Source: Agrobacterium vitis (GTDB lineage Bacteria > Pseudomonadota > Alphaproteobacteria > Rhizobiales > Rhizobiaceae). Taken from it: a stretch of DNA of 64,000 nt. Positions 43,967-54,548 of this stretch are shown here, in pieces (the first letter of the stretch is position 1; the number at the start of each line of letters is the position of its first letter). The notes below the pieces were generated by a model. That model had not been told where the DNA came from. It did not search any database and worked only from the letters and a program-made list of their open reading frames with translations. The position numbers were made by a program, and so were the translations under genes. The stretch covers positions 1,098,883 through 1,162,882 of the forward strand of contig NZ_AP023273.1 in NCBI RefSeq assembly GCF_013426735.1. Direction: 5' to 3'.

Positions 43967-45457
43967 ATGGCACGGATCGTAATTTCGGCAACCGGCGCAG
44001 AAGCGCTCACCTTTGACGATGTTCTCCTCCAGCCCGGACATTCGGAAGTCATGCCGGGCCAGACGAATATTTCCACCCGCATCGCCAAGGACATCGATCT
44101 TTCGCTGCCCATCCTGTCCTCCGCCATGGATACAGTCACCGAAAGCCGGCTGGCGATTGCCATGGCCCAGGCTGGCGGCCTTGGGGTTATCCACCGCAAT
44201 TTGACACCAACCGAACAGGCCGAAGAGGTTCGCCAGGTCAAGAAATTCGAAAGCGGCATGGTGATCAATCCGGTGACCATCCATCCGGATGCGACGCTCG
44301 CCGAAGCACTCGGCCTGATGAAAGCCCACGGCATTTCCGGCATTCCGGTCGTCGAAAACGGTGGCCGTCCCGGTCGCCTGGTCGGCATTCTCACCAATCG
44401 CGATGTGCGCTTTGCCTCGGATCATTCCCAGAAGATCCATGAATTGATGACCCGCGATAACCTGATCACCGTCAAGGATGGCGTCGAGCAGCAGGAAGCC
44501 AAGCGTCTCCTGCATAGCCACCGGATCGAAAAGCTGTTGGTGGTGGACAATGAAGGCCGCTGCGTCGGCCTGATCACCGTCAAGGATATCGAAAAGTCGC
44601 AGCTAAACCCGCACGCCGCCAAGGATTTTCAGGGCCGCCTGCGGGTCGCCGCCGCCATTTCCACCGGCGATGATGGACGCGAACGGGCCGAACGGCTGAT
44701 CGAGGCTGGTGTCGATGTGATCGTTGTTGATACCGCTCACGGCCATTCGCAGCGGGTGCTGGATGCCGTGACCGCCGTGAAGAAAATGTCCAACTCGGTT
44801 CGGATCATTGCTGGTAATGTCGCAACCGGCGACGGTACCCGCGCCCTGATCGATGCGGGTGCCGATGGTGTAAAGGTCGGCATCGGCCCTGGCTCAATCT
44901 GCACGACCCGTATCGTCGCAGGCGTCGGCGTGCCGCAACTGGCGGCGATCATGGCAGCGGTCGAAGCAGCTCATAAGCTTGATATTCCTGTTATCGCCGA
45001 TGGCGGCGTGAAATTCTCCGGCGATCTGGCCAAGGCGATTGCTGCCGGTGCATCCGCCGTCATGGTCGGTTCACTGCTGGCCGGCACGGATGAAAGCCCC
45101 GGCGAAGTGTTTCTCTATCAGGGCCGTTCCTTCAAGGCCTATCGCGGCATGGGCTCGGTCGGTGCCATGGCGCGCGGCTCGGCGGACCGCTATTTCCAGG
45201 CGGAAGTGCGCGATACGCTGAAGCTGGTGCCGGAAGGCATCGAAGGCCAGGTGCCTTATAAGGGTCCGGTCTCCGCCGTGCTGCACCAGTTGGCGGGCGG
45301 TCTCAAGGCGGCCATGGGCTATGTCGGCGGCAAGGACATCAAGGATTTCCAGGAAAAGGCCACCTTTGTGCGGATTTCCGGCGCGGGCCTGCGCGAAAGC
45401 CATCCTCACGGTGTCACCATCACCCGCGAAAGCCCCAACTATCCGGGCGCTGCATAA
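43967..45457 (+). CDS. guaB: inosine-5'-monophosphate dehydrogenase
   Basis: Oxidises IMP to XMP, the committed step of GMP synthesis. The 496-residue protein has the TIM-barrel start [15 protein letters not shown], two CBS domains (about 95-215) and the catalytic loop [13 protein letters not shown] with the active-site Cys. The MGSVGAM flap-side motif follows. The ATG at 43967 has AAGGAT at a good distance; the frame is open back to 43811 but that part is not conserved-looking. Confidence 0.95.
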   Translation: MARIVISATGAEALTFDDVLLQPGHSEVMPGQTNISTRIAKDIDLSLPILSSAMDTVTESRLAIAMAQAGGLGVIHRNLTPTEQAEEVRQVKKFESGMVINPVTIHPDATLAEALGLMKAHGISGIPVVENGGRPGRLVGILTNRDVRFASDHSQKIHELMTRDNLITVKDGVEQQEAKRLLHSHRIEKLLVVDNEGRCVGLITVKDIEKSQLNPHAAKDFQGRLRVAAAISTGDDGRERAERLIEAGVDVIVVDTAHGHSQRVLDAVTAVKKMSNSVRIIAGNVATGDGTRALIDAGADGVKVGIGPGSICTTRIVAGVGVPQLAAIMAAVEAAHKLDIPVIADGGVKFSGDLAKAIAAGASAVMVGSLLAGTDESPGEVFLYQGRSFKAYRGMGSVGAMARGSADRYFQAEVRDTLKLVPEGIEGQVPYKGPVSAVLHQLAGGLKAAMGYVGGKDIKDFQEKATFVRISGAGLRESHPHGVTITRESPNYPGAA

Positions 45458-45487
45458 AAGACGTCGCGGTCACGAATAAGTGTTGAA

Positions 45488-45537
45488 GAAAACCCGGATT
45501 GGCCTCCCATGAACATTGGATGCCGGTTCGGGTTTTC
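45488..45537 (+). terminator. terminator-like long hairpin after guaB
   Basis: GAAAACCCG (45488-45496) pairs with CGGGTTTTC (45529-45537). An inner GGC/GCC pair extends the stem, and TATCTTTT follows. It lies 30 bases after the guaB stop. Confidence 0.55.
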
Positions 45538-45573
45538 TATCTTTTAGACTGGACAACCTTGTGGAGGACACCG

Positions 45574-46461
45574 ATGGAAAAGCCAGCCGTTACCCCAGCG
45601 ATCACCCAAGCGATGATCAACGCCTATGATGAGTATACCCATCTCAGCCTCGACCGCCGAGGCTTCATGGAAAAACTCACCAAGCTTGCCGGTTCGGGTG
45701 CCGCTGCCGCAGCCATTATGCCGATGCTGGCCGCTAACAGGGCCAATGCAGCGCTGACGCCGGAAAACGATGAACGATTGACCGCGTCAATGGTTACTTA
45801 TCCAGGCGCAAGCGGCGAGATGAAGGGCTATCTGGTGACCCCGAAAGACGCTAAGTCCGCATTGCCCGGCGTGATCGTCATCCACGAGAACCGTGGCCTC
45901 AATCCGCACATCCAGGATGTGACACGCCGGCTGGCGCTAGAAGGCTTCGTTACGCTGGCACCGGATTTTCTGTCGCCACAGGGCGGCACGCCGGAGGACG
46001 AAGACAAGGCCCGCGACATGTTCACCACGCTCGACCTCGGCGCTACGGTGAACAATGCGGAGGCCAGCCGCGCCTATCTCGCTGCCGTGAAGGGCGTCAA
46101 CGGTAAGGTTGGTGCCATCGGCTTTTGCTGGGGCGGTGGCATGGTCAACCGGTTGGCCATCGCCTCACCGCTGCTTGGGGCGGGTGTCGCCTATTACGGT
46201 GCCCAGCCGCCCGCCGATCAGGTGCCGGCCATCAATGCACCCTTGATGCTGCATTACGCTGGGCTTGACGAGCGCATCAATGCCGGGATCGATGCCTATC
46301 GCAAGGCGCTTGAGGCCAATGGTAAGCAAGCCGAGATCTTCGTCTATGACGGCGTCAACCATGCCTTCAACAATGACACGTCGGCGGCCCGCTATAACAA
46401 GGAGGCCGCAGAGCTTGCCTGGTCGCGCACCGTGGCCTTTCTGAAAAAGAACCTGGCATAG
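45574..46461 (+). CDS. dienelactone hydrolase-family protein with Tat-type signal
   Basis: A 295-residue alpha/beta hydrolase. The cysteine nucleophile motif is GFCWGGGM, with a later Asp (GLDERIN) and His (GVNHAFNN), the DLH triad. Before the domain is DRRGFMEKLTKLAG plus a hydrophobic Ala-rich stretch and AANRANA, a good twin-arginine signal. The enzyme is therefore probably periplasmic, unlike classical cytosolic dienelactone hydrolase. The true substrate is unknown. GGAGG precedes the ATG at 45574; the frame is open from 45499. Confidence 0.85.
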   Translation: MEKPAVTPAITQAMINAYDEYTHLSLDRRGFMEKLTKLAGSGAAAAAIMPMLAANRANAALTPENDERLTASMVTYPGASGEMKGYLVTPKDAKSALPGVIVIHENRGLNPHIQDVTRRLALEGFVTLAPDFLSPQGGTPEDEDKARDMFTTLDLGATVNNAEASRAYLAAVKGVNGKVGAIGFCWGGGMVNRLAIASPLLGAGVAYYGAQPPADQVPAINAPLMLHYAGLDERINAGIDAYRKALEANGKQAEIFVYDGVNHAFNNDTSAARYNKEAAELAWSRTVAFLKKNLA

Positions 46462-46480
46462 GAATACCTGCCATAACAAA

Positions 46481-46519
46481 GCGGGGCGGATTGATATCAA
46501 TCAAAAGCAATCGCCCCGC
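46481..46519 (+). terminator. hairpin terminator after the dienelactone hydrolase gene
   Basis: GCGGGGCG-ATTG (46481-46493) pairs with CAAT-CGCCCCGC (46508-46519) with single mismatches. The stem is GC-rich, but no good T run follows. Confidence 0.55.
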
Positions 46520-46603
46520 CCTACACTAGGGTCCTCCATAGTCTCAGCATGAGCCGGGACACGATGTTGAGTTTTTAAAACATCAATTTCTATGGAGGAA
46601 ATC

Positions 46604-47632
46604 ATGGCATCGATGATGAAAGCCGCTGTTGCGCGCGAATTCGGCAAGCCGCTGACCATTGAGGAAATGCCGATCCCCGAACCCGGTCCGGGCCAAATCC
46701 TGGTCAAATATGCGGCGACCGGCGTTTGCCATACCGACCTGCACGCCATCAGCGGCGACTGGCCGGTCAAGCCCAACCCACCATTCATTCCCGGCCATGA
46801 AGGCGTTGGCTTTGTCGCCAAGCTCGGCGCGGGTGTCACCCGGATCAAGGAAGGCGACCGGATTGGCGTTCCCTGGCTGCATACCGCCTGCGGCTGCTGC
46901 AATCCCTGCCGCACCGGCTGGGAAACGCTGTGCGGCAGCCAGCAGAATACCGGCTATTCGGTTAACGGCACCTTTGCCCAATATGGACTCGCCGATCCAG
47001 ACTATGTTGGCCGCCTGCCTGACAACCTGGAATTCGGTGCCGCTGCGCCCATTCTCTGCGCAGGTGTCACCGTCTATAAAGGACTGAAGGAAACCGAAGT
47101 GCGGCCCGGCGAATGGGTGGTGATTTCAGGCATTGGCGGGCTTGGTCATATGGCTGTGCAATATGCCAAGGCCATGGGCATGCATGTGGTTGCCGCCGAT
47201 ATTTTCGATGACAAGCTGGAACTGGCCAAGAAGCTGGGGGCCGATGTGGTCGTCAATGGCCGGGCAGCCGACGCTATCGAGCAGGTGCAGAAAGCCACCG
47301 GCGGCGTTCACGGCGCACTGGTGACAGCAGTTTCCCCCAAGGCGATGGAACAGGCCTATGGCTTCCTGCGCTCCAAGGGCACGATGGCATTGGTCGGTCT
47401 GCCGCCGGGCTTCATTTCGCTGCCTGTGTTCGAAACCGTGCTGAAGCGCATCACCGTGCGTGGCTCGATTGTCGGCACCCGGCAGGATCTTGAGGAATCG
47501 CTGCAATTTGCCGGTGAAGGCAAGGTCGCAGCCCATTTCTCCTGGGACAAGCTGGAAAATATCAATGCGATTTTTGACCGCATGCGCGAAGGCAAGATCG
47601 ATGGACGGATCGTGCTTGATCTGGCCGCCTGA
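46604..47632 (+). CDS. adhP: zinc-dependent alcohol dehydrogenase
   Basis: A 342-residue medium-chain ADH. Catalytic zinc ligands are in GVCHTDLH and GHEGVG; structural zinc cysteines are in the ACGCCNPCRTGWETLC segment. The NAD-binding motif GIGGLGHMAVQYA is complete. The class interconverts primary alcohols and aldehydes, typically ethanol. The start at 46604 is chosen because GGAGGA lies 6-7 bases upstream; an ATG at 46592 overlaps that site. Confidence 0.92.
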   Translation: MASMMKAAVAREFGKPLTIEEMPIPEPGPGQILVKYAATGVCHTDLHAISGDWPVKPNPPFIPGHEGVGFVAKLGAGVTRIKEGDRIGVPWLHTACGCCNPCRTGWETLCGSQQNTGYSVNGTFAQYGLADPDYVGRLPDNLEFGAAAPILCAGVTVYKGLKETEVRPGEWVVISGIGGLGHMAVQYAKAMGMHVVAADIFDDKLELAKKLGADVVVNGRAADAIEQVQKATGGVHGALVTAVSPKAMEQAYGFLRSKGTMALVGLPPGFISLPVFETVLKRITVRGSIVGTRQDLEESLQFAGEGKVAAHFSWDKLENINAIFDRMREGKIDGRIVLDLAA

Positions 47633-47640
47633 TCATAACC

Positions 47641-47671
47641 AGATCCGTGCGCCTTACCGGCGCACGGATCT
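47641..47671 (+). terminator. perfect 13-bp hairpin after adhP
   Basis: AGATCCGTGCGCC (47641-47653) and its complement at 47659-47671 form an uninterrupted stem with a 5-base loop, 8 bases after the adhP stop. There is no T run, but position and strength make it the likely 3' end. Confidence 0.65.
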
Positions 47672-47783
47672 CATGCATGAAGCAGAGCAAATTATTTCGC
47701 CATAAACGATAAGTGTGGCGGCAAGATACTGGAATAGCGCGGAAAAACGGCTATCTTCACCGCAATGCAATAATCCATGGTGA

Positions 47784-48926
47784 ATGCCGATGCTGTCGTC
47801 CGAGACCAATGCCGCCACTGATCGTATTTTTGTCTTTCAGGGTGGGGGGGCTTTGGGTGCTTATCAGGCAGGCGCGTATGAGGCTCTTCATGCCCATGAT
47901 GTCGATCCAGACTGGCTGGCCGGTATTTCCATCGGATCGATCAACTCGGCGCTGATTGCTGGCAGCCCCAGGGAAAAACGGGTGGAAAACCTGCGCGCCT
48001 TCTGGGACATGGTGTCTTCACAGCTGAATTTCAACCTTGGCGATCAGGACACCGCGTCGCGGCGCACCACCAACGATCTTTCGGCGCTGACCGGCATGTT
48101 GTTCGGCGCTCCCGGTTTCTTTTCGCCGCGTCTGCCCACCCCGCAGCAAGTGTTGCTCAATCCCGATTACCGCGTCAGCGTTTATGACACCGAACCGCTA
48201 ATCAAGACGCTGAACAATCTGATCGATTTCAAATTGCTGAATGACGGCACGACACGTCTCAGCCTCGGCGCTGTGGACGTTCTCTCCGGCAATTTCGCCT
48301 ATTTCGACAATCGTCACACCAGGCTCGATGCCCGCCATATCGCTGCTTCCGGCGCGCTGCCGCCCGGTTTTCCACCGGTTGAAATCGATGGCCGGTTTTA
48401 TTGGGATGGCGGATTGGTCTCGAACACGCCCTTGCAGCATGTGCTGGAAACCAATGAAAGCCAAAGGGATCTCGACATTTTCCAGGTCGATCTGTTCAGC
48501 GCGCGTGGCGACATGCCAAAGGACCAGTTCGAGGTGGAAAGCCGCACCAAGGAGATCCGTTTTTCCAGCCGAACCCGCATGAATACCGATGAATTCGCCC
48601 GCAAGCAGGTGATCCGCCGGGCCGCCAAACGCCTGCTGGACAAGCTGCCGCCGGAATTTCGCGATGACGAGGATGCCAAGTTGCTGCGCTCCATTGGCCA
48701 GGAATATGACGTCACCATCGTCCATCTCATTCACCGGCGCGCCGCCCACGCCACCCATTCGATGGACTATGAATTTTCGCGCGCCTCCATCAACGAACAT
48801 TGGCAGGCAGGCTACGACGATGCCACCTACACGCTGAAACATCCGAAATGGCGCAACCGTGGCCGCCCAAGGGATGGTATCCAGATCTTCGATTTGAGTC
48901 GCGAACGTCGTCGTATCGGGTCGTGA
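47784..48926 (+). CDS. patatin-like phospholipase
   Basis: A 380-residue lipid acyl hydrolase. The oxyanion motif GGGALGAYQAG is near residue 20, the nucleophile elbow GISIGS follows, and the catalytic Asp is in WDGGLVSNTP, so the Ser-Asp dyad is complete. The C-terminus carries an extra domain (about 290-370) as in the DUF3734 group of rhizobial patatins. No signal peptide. Function probably in membrane lipid or polyhydroxybutyrate-linked metabolism, inferred. Confidence 0.85.
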   Translation: MPMLSSETNAATDRIFVFQGGGALGAYQAGAYEALHAHDVDPDWLAGISIGSINSALIAGSPREKRVENLRAFWDMVSSQLNFNLGDQDTASRRTTNDLSALTGMLFGAPGFFSPRLPTPQQVLLNPDYRVSVYDTEPLIKTLNNLIDFKLLNDGTTRLSLGAVDVLSGNFAYFDNRHTRLDARHIAASGALPPGFPPVEIDGRFYWDGGLVSNTPLQHVLETNESQRDLDIFQVDLFSARGDMPKDQFEVESRTKEIRFSSRTRMNTDEFARKQVIRRAAKRLLDKLPPEFRDDEDAKLLRSIGQEYDVTIVHLIHRRAAHATHSMDYEFSRASINEHWQAGYDDATYTLKHPKWRNRGRPRDGIQIFDLSRERRRIGS

Positions 48927-48984
48927 CCTATCAGCGCTGCTGGACTATGCTGCGCTCATATCCACGCATCTTTGAGGATAAAGC

Positions 48985-50025
48985 GTGACAGCAAAGATCA
49001 GCCTGAAAAACGTGGCGCTGGACGCCGGCGTCTCGATCAGCACAGCCTCACATGCGCTGAACGGCACAGCACCGCTAACCGCAGAGGTGCGCGACCGGGT
49101 GATCGCCTCTGCCCAACGGCTGGGCTATCTGGAAAAACGACGCAACAAGGCGACCATTGCCACGCTGCGCTGCATTCTTCTGGCCGTTGCTGGCGACGCT
49201 GCCCCGCAAAGCGACCTCAACCTGGTCAGTTGGACCGTGATGAATGGGCTGCGCGAGGAATGCGAGCGCCGGGCGATCCGCATCGTCCCTTGCGTCACGC
49301 CGGGCAACCGGATCGACGCCAATGAGGTGAAGCGGATTGCTGTTGCTGAAAAAGTCGATGGCATCGTTATCATCAATGACGACAGGGCGGACTTTATCCG
49401 CGCGCTGGCGCAATTGGCGATACCATCTGTGATCATCAATGGCGAAGATCCGTCGATGCGGATCGATACGGTCACCGCCGGAAACCGGTTCGGCGCGCGC
49501 CAGGCCATCGAACATCTGCTGGCGCTTGGCCACCGTCGCATTCTGCATGTGACATGGCCCGGCCGCACCACCATCCGCCGCCGCTATGATGGCTATGTTG
49601 ATGCCTTTCTGGCCGCAGGATTGCCAGCCCCCATCGATATGGTGGTTGAGGCTGAGAGCTATGAGCCAGCCGAGGGCGAAAGGGTTTTGCGCGAATTGCT
49701 GACCCGTGACCCATCGTTGAAGCAGGCCACCGCGATTTTTTGCGCCGCCGATAATCTGGCGCTTGGCTGCCTCAAGACCTTGAGCAAGGCAGGCATCAAG
49801 GTTCCCGAAGACATATCTGTGCTGGGCTGCGATGATATCCTGCCCGGGGAATTCAGCACTCCACCGCTCTCAACCATTCAACTGCCCAGCGCAAGGCTTG
49901 GCGCTGCGGCTCTCAGCCTGATCGAGCAGCGACTGGTGTCCATCGATCCGCTCCGGCCTGCCCATCGGCTGGAACTGGGATGCCGTCTGGTGCTGCGCGG
50001 CAGCATCGCACCGCCGCGCTGTTAA
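48985..50025 (+). CDS. LacI-family transcriptional regulator of the pectin locus
   Basis: A 346-residue repressor. The LacI HTH is ISLKNVALDAGVSISTASHALNG with hinge-side VIASAQRLGYL; the periplasmic-binding-like effector domain follows. It starts with GTG preceded by GAGGA. The gene is convergent with the sugar ABC transport/hydrolase operon, stops 11 bases apart, and is the only regulator in the region, so it probably senses a sugar from that pathway. Its operator is likely in the 58184-58373 divergent region. Confidence 0.88.
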   Translation: MTAKISLKNVALDAGVSISTASHALNGTAPLTAEVRDRVIASAQRLGYLEKRRNKATIATLRCILLAVAGDAAPQSDLNLVSWTVMNGLREECERRAIRIVPCVTPGNRIDANEVKRIAVAEKVDGIVIINDDRADFIRALAQLAIPSVIINGEDPSMRIDTVTAGNRFGARQAIEHLLALGHRRILHVTWPGRTTIRRRYDGYVDAFLAAGLPAPIDMVVEAESYEPAEGERVLRELLTRDPSLKQATAIFCAADNLALGCLKTLSKAGIKVPEDISVLGCDDILPGEFSTPPLSTIQLPSARLGAAALSLIEQRLVSIDPLRPAHRLELGCRLVLRGSIAPPRC

Positions 50026-50036
50026 CATTCACAGGC

Positions 50037-51089
50037 TTATTTCATCCCCGTCCCGGCAATGCCGGTCGTGATGTATTTTTGCAGGAACAGGAAGACCAGC
50101 GTCACCGGCATCAAGCTGAGGAAGGTCATGGCGAGGATGTAATTCCACTGCACCGAAAACTCGCCCTGAAAAGCATTGAGCCCGACTTGAAGGGTGAAAT
50201 TCTCGCGGCTGCTGAGGACGATTAGCGGCCAGAGAAAATCGTTCCAGCGCCACAGCACCGAGAATATCGCCAGGACCGCCAGCGCAGGCGCCGTCAACGG
50301 CAGGACGATCCGCCAGAAGATCCTGAATTCACTGGCCGCATCCACCCGGGCCGCTTCGATCAACTCGTCGGGAATGGTCAGCATATATTGCCGCAGCAGA
50401 AACACCCCGGTCGGCGAAGCAATGGTCGGGATGATCACGCCCCAGAGGTTATCCACCAGCCCGACCCCGACAATGACCAGATAGGCGGGCACCATCACAA
50501 CGGTGAGCGGGATCATCAAGGTCGAGATAATCAGCACGAACACCGCCTTATCGCCCCGAAACCGGTATTTCGACAGGGCGAAGGCCGCCAAGGCATTAAC
50601 GATCAGGGTGAGAGCCGTCGCCACCACGGTGACGAAAACCGAGTTCTTGAGGAAGGTCAGGAAGGCAAACCGGGTCAAAGGGTCGGTGTAGTTTTCCGTG
50701 GCAATCGTCAGGCTCTGGACCGGCGTGATCGTGCGGGTATCGACACTGACTGGCGCCTGCGGATTTTCGGGATCGACCATCTGCGCCTTCAGGCCGATGC
50801 GTCGGACCATGGCCATCTGCCGGGTCGTGCCATCCACGCTGACCTGCCAGAGGCTGAGCGGCTTGTCATAGCCCTTGACCGTCACCTCCACCGCGTCTCG
50901 CGGCAGAAGCGTCGGTGGAAAACGGGTGATTTCGGCAGCCGGTTTCATCGAGGACAGACCCGCCCAGACCACCGGCACCAGCACCGCCAGTGTGCCGAGG
51001 ATCAGCCAGAGCCAGGCCAGCACATCGGTCACGCCAATGCGACCTTGGCGGCGGGTACGGGTCAGGAACGTTACGGGATTGAGGCTCAT
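50037..51089 (-). CDS. carbohydrate ABC transporter permease, MalG type
   Basis: A 350-residue inner-membrane permease. It has six main hydrophobic segments and the EAA loop ELIEAARVDAASEFRIFWRIVLPL. The first periplasmic loop is unusually long (about residues 45-125), which explains a length above the usual 280. It overlaps the upstream permease stop by a few bases (start 51089 against stop 51091-51093), so they are tightly coupled. It pairs with the MalF-type protein. Confidence 0.9.
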   Translation of the reverse strand: MSLNPVTFLTRTRRQGRIGVTDVLAWLWLILGTLAVLVPVVWAGLSSMKPAAEITRFPPTLLPRDAVEVTVKGYDKPLSLWQVSVDGTTRQMAMVRRIGLKAQMVDPENPQAPVSVDTRTITPVQSLTIATENYTDPLTRFAFLTFLKNSVFVTVVATALTLIVNALAAFALSKYRFRGDKAVFVLIISTLMIPLTVVMVPAYLVIVGVGLVDNLWGVIIPTIASPTGVFLLRQYMLTIPDELIEAARVDAASEFRIFWRIVLPLTAPALAVLAIFSVLWRWNDFLWPLIVLSSRENFTLQVGLNAFQGEFSVQWNYILAMTFLSLMPVTLVFLFLQKYITTGIAGTGMK

Positions 51090-51090
51090 A

Positions 51091-52076
<986 letters not shown>

Positions 52077-52080
<4 letters not shown>

Positions 52081-53195
52081 GCGGCAAGGCCTCCGCTGAC
52101 CTGTTGGCGGCGTCGGGTCAGCGCCAGGCCGGAAGCCGGATCGAACACATGCACCGTGCCAGCCATCGGGGCGACCGCCAAACGGCTATTCTCCGAGGCA
52201 ACGAAATGGCCCGGCTGATGCAGAATGACCTGTTCCTCCTGCCCTTCCATCCGGCCATAGAGATAGGTCTCAGTCCCAAGACTTTCGCAATAGCCGACAA
52301 CGAACGGCAGGCCGCCCGTCTCGACCCGCTCGAAATGCGCCGGGCGAATGCCGACCATGATATCCTGGCCCGGCTTTGCCGCCGTCTCATCGACAGAAGC
52401 GGTAAGTTGCTGTGGATAGCCAACATCGATCAGCGCCTCGCCCTTCTGAAAGCCGACGATCCGGCCTTTCAGCATGTTCATGCGGGGCGAACCGAGGAAG
52501 CCCGCCACGAACAGGTTGCAAGGATTGTTAAACAGATCGAGCGGCGTTCCCACTTGCTCGACCCGGCCACCCTTCAACACGACGATCTTGTCGGCCATGG
52601 TCATGGCCTCCACCTGATCATGGGTCACGTAGATCATCGTCGTCTTGATATCGCGGTGCAGCCGGGTAATTTCCGCCCGTGTCTGGACCCGCAGGGCCGC
52701 ATCCAGATTGGAGAGCGGCTCGTCGAACAGGAAGATTTCCGGCTCCCGCACAATCGCCCGGCCAATCGCCACGCGCTGGCGCTGACCACCGGAAAGCTGG
52801 CGCGGCTTGCGGTCCAGATAAGGCTCGATGGCCAGCATCCTTGCCGCTTCGGCGATCCGCGCCTCGATTTCGGCACGCTTGAATTTCAGGTTTTCCAGCC
52901 CAAAGGCCAGATTCTTGCGCACACTCATATGCGGATAAAGCGCATAGGACTGGAACACCATGGCGATCTTGCGCTCGGCAGGCGACAGCTGCGAGACGTC
53001 TCGGCCATCGATGTTGATCGCACCTGTCGTCACATCCTCCAATCCGGCGATGATCCGCAGCAGGGTGGATTTTCCGCAGCCCGATGGGCCAACGAAGACG
53101 ACAAATTCGCCGTCTTCGATGGTCAGGTCTATGTCATGCAGCACTTTAACCGCGCCGTAGGACTTGTTGAGATCCTTAAGTGTCAACGCTCCCAT
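52077..53195 (-). CDS. ABC transporter ATPase, UgpC/MsmK type
   Basis: A 372-residue ATPase of CUT1 sugar importers. Walker A is GPSGCGKST, the signature is [14 protein letters not shown] and Walker [16 protein letters not shown]-terminal TOBE-type regulatory domain (about 240-372) is present. It overlaps the downstream permease by 4 bases, and the GH28-like gene lies 24 bases upstream. Confidence 0.92.
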
Positions 53196-53219
53196 ATCAT
53201 CCTCCCAGATGCATCAATT

Positions 53220-54548
53220 TCACTGTTGGACGAAATCCAGCAGGTTCCAGCCATCCGGCAGGGGCTGCGGCCTGTCGATAACGAGATCCTCTACAGTCAG
53301 CCCTTCCACCCCATGGGCAAACACACCCGGCATTCCGCCCGGATAGTCGATCAGCCCCACGATGCGTCCGTCAGCCCCGCGCGTCCAGGCATTGGCCCGG
53401 CCATGAGCCTCGGGCGATGGTGCCAGATCCGCATTGGTCGGGCGCATGTCGTAGCGCAAGGCAGTGCCAAGGGCGCCGGGTTGTTGGGCCAGATACACCC
53501 GCCGCACGGCGACATCGTGAATACCGGCACCGGCCATGGAGACGAGATTGATCGTGCCTTCCATCCGCCCGGTGATGTCCTCAATAACAAGTCCCCGCAC
53601 CGCACCCGCCGGGCGCTCCGGCACCCGGTCCACCACCGTCACCGTCAGCGCCTCGCCGGACCCCCAGAACCCGTCCGGCGTCTCCCGGCAATCCAGGCTG
53701 ATGCGGGAGAACCTGACATCGGAGACCTTGCCGCCATCGCGGGAAAAAATCCCCAAGCCCCGGTTGGATTGCTCAACGCGGCAATCTTCAAACACTACGC
53801 GGGAGAAATCACCGAAGCTCTCGGTTCCCAGCTTCAGCGCGCAGCTTTGGCTGGAGACGGTGCAGCGGCGCACCAGCACATCCTCGCAAGTGCCAATCGC
53901 CTTGCCATCCGGCCCGACGCTGGTTTTCAGGCAGATTCCGTCATCGGCGGTGGAGATCGTGCAGTCCTCAATCAGCACCCGACGGCAGGCGTCCAGCACA
54001 ATGCCATCGGTATTGGGCAGGCGGCAATTGTTGCGGATCGCCACATTGGCAAGGCTGACATCCTCGCAATTAACGAAATGCAGCGTCCACATCGGCGAGT
54101 TTTCCACCTGGATATGGTCGAGACGAACGCCCCGGCACCCCTCCAGCACCAGAACACGCGGCCGAAATTCCGCCGGAATGAACACGCCGACGCTGACATC
54201 ATCCCCTGCAATGAACGCATCGCCGCTGGCGTCGATACGGCCCGGCCCTGTCAGCGCGATCGTGTCAGCCCCGCGCGCCACCAGCATGGCCCGGTTGGAT
54301 TTTTCGGCAATGACCGAGACGATATTATCGCCATAGGCCTGATAATCCGGCACGGGCCGCAACACGGCTCCCTCCCCCAGATGCAGTTCGACACCGGAGC
54401 GCAGCGTCAGCCCGCCAACCTGATGCGATCCGGCGGCAAGCGAAACCCTGCCACCGCCAGAAGCAGACACATGGTCCATTGCCGCCTGAATGGCTTGCGT
54501 ACGGTCGCCGTCCTGATGATCGATGACAATGTCCAGCGTCTGGGTCAT
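53220..54548 (-). CDS. GH28-like right-handed beta-helix protein (putative polygalacturonase family)
   Basis: A 442-residue cytoplasmic protein without signal peptide. The beta-helix core has NTDGIVLD (179-186) and ADDGICLK (201-208), corresponding to GH28 catalytic Asp motifs. The third GH28 motif G-H-G is replaced by SSQSCALKLGTES (232-244), and RIK by NRGLGIFSRDG (262-272). It is therefore a divergent member; the activity may be on a short unsaturated oligomer rather than polymer. The gene overlaps the GH105 gene by 4 bases. Confidence 0.8.
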   Translation of the reverse strand: MTQTLDIVIDHQDGDRTQAIQAAMDHVSASGGGRVSLAAGSHQVGGLTLRSGVELHLGEGAVLRPVPDYQAYGDNIVSVIAEKSNRAMLVARGADTIALTGPGRIDASGDAFIAGDDVSVGVFIPAEFRPRVLVLEGCRGVRLDHIQVENSPMWTLHFVNCEDVSLANVAIRNNCRLPNTDGIVLDACRRVLIEDCTISTADDGICLKTSVGPDGKAIGTCEDVLVRRCTVSSQSCALKLGTESFGDFSRVVFEDCRVEQSNRGLGIFSRDGGKVSDVRFSRISLDCRETPDGFWGSGEALTVTVVDRVPERPAGAVRGLVIEDITGRMEGTINLVSMAGAGIHDVAVRRVYLAQQPGALGTALRYDMRPTNADLAPSPEAHGRANAWTRGADGRIVGLIDYPGGMPGVFAHGVEGLTVEDLVIDRPQPLPDGWNLLDFVQQ

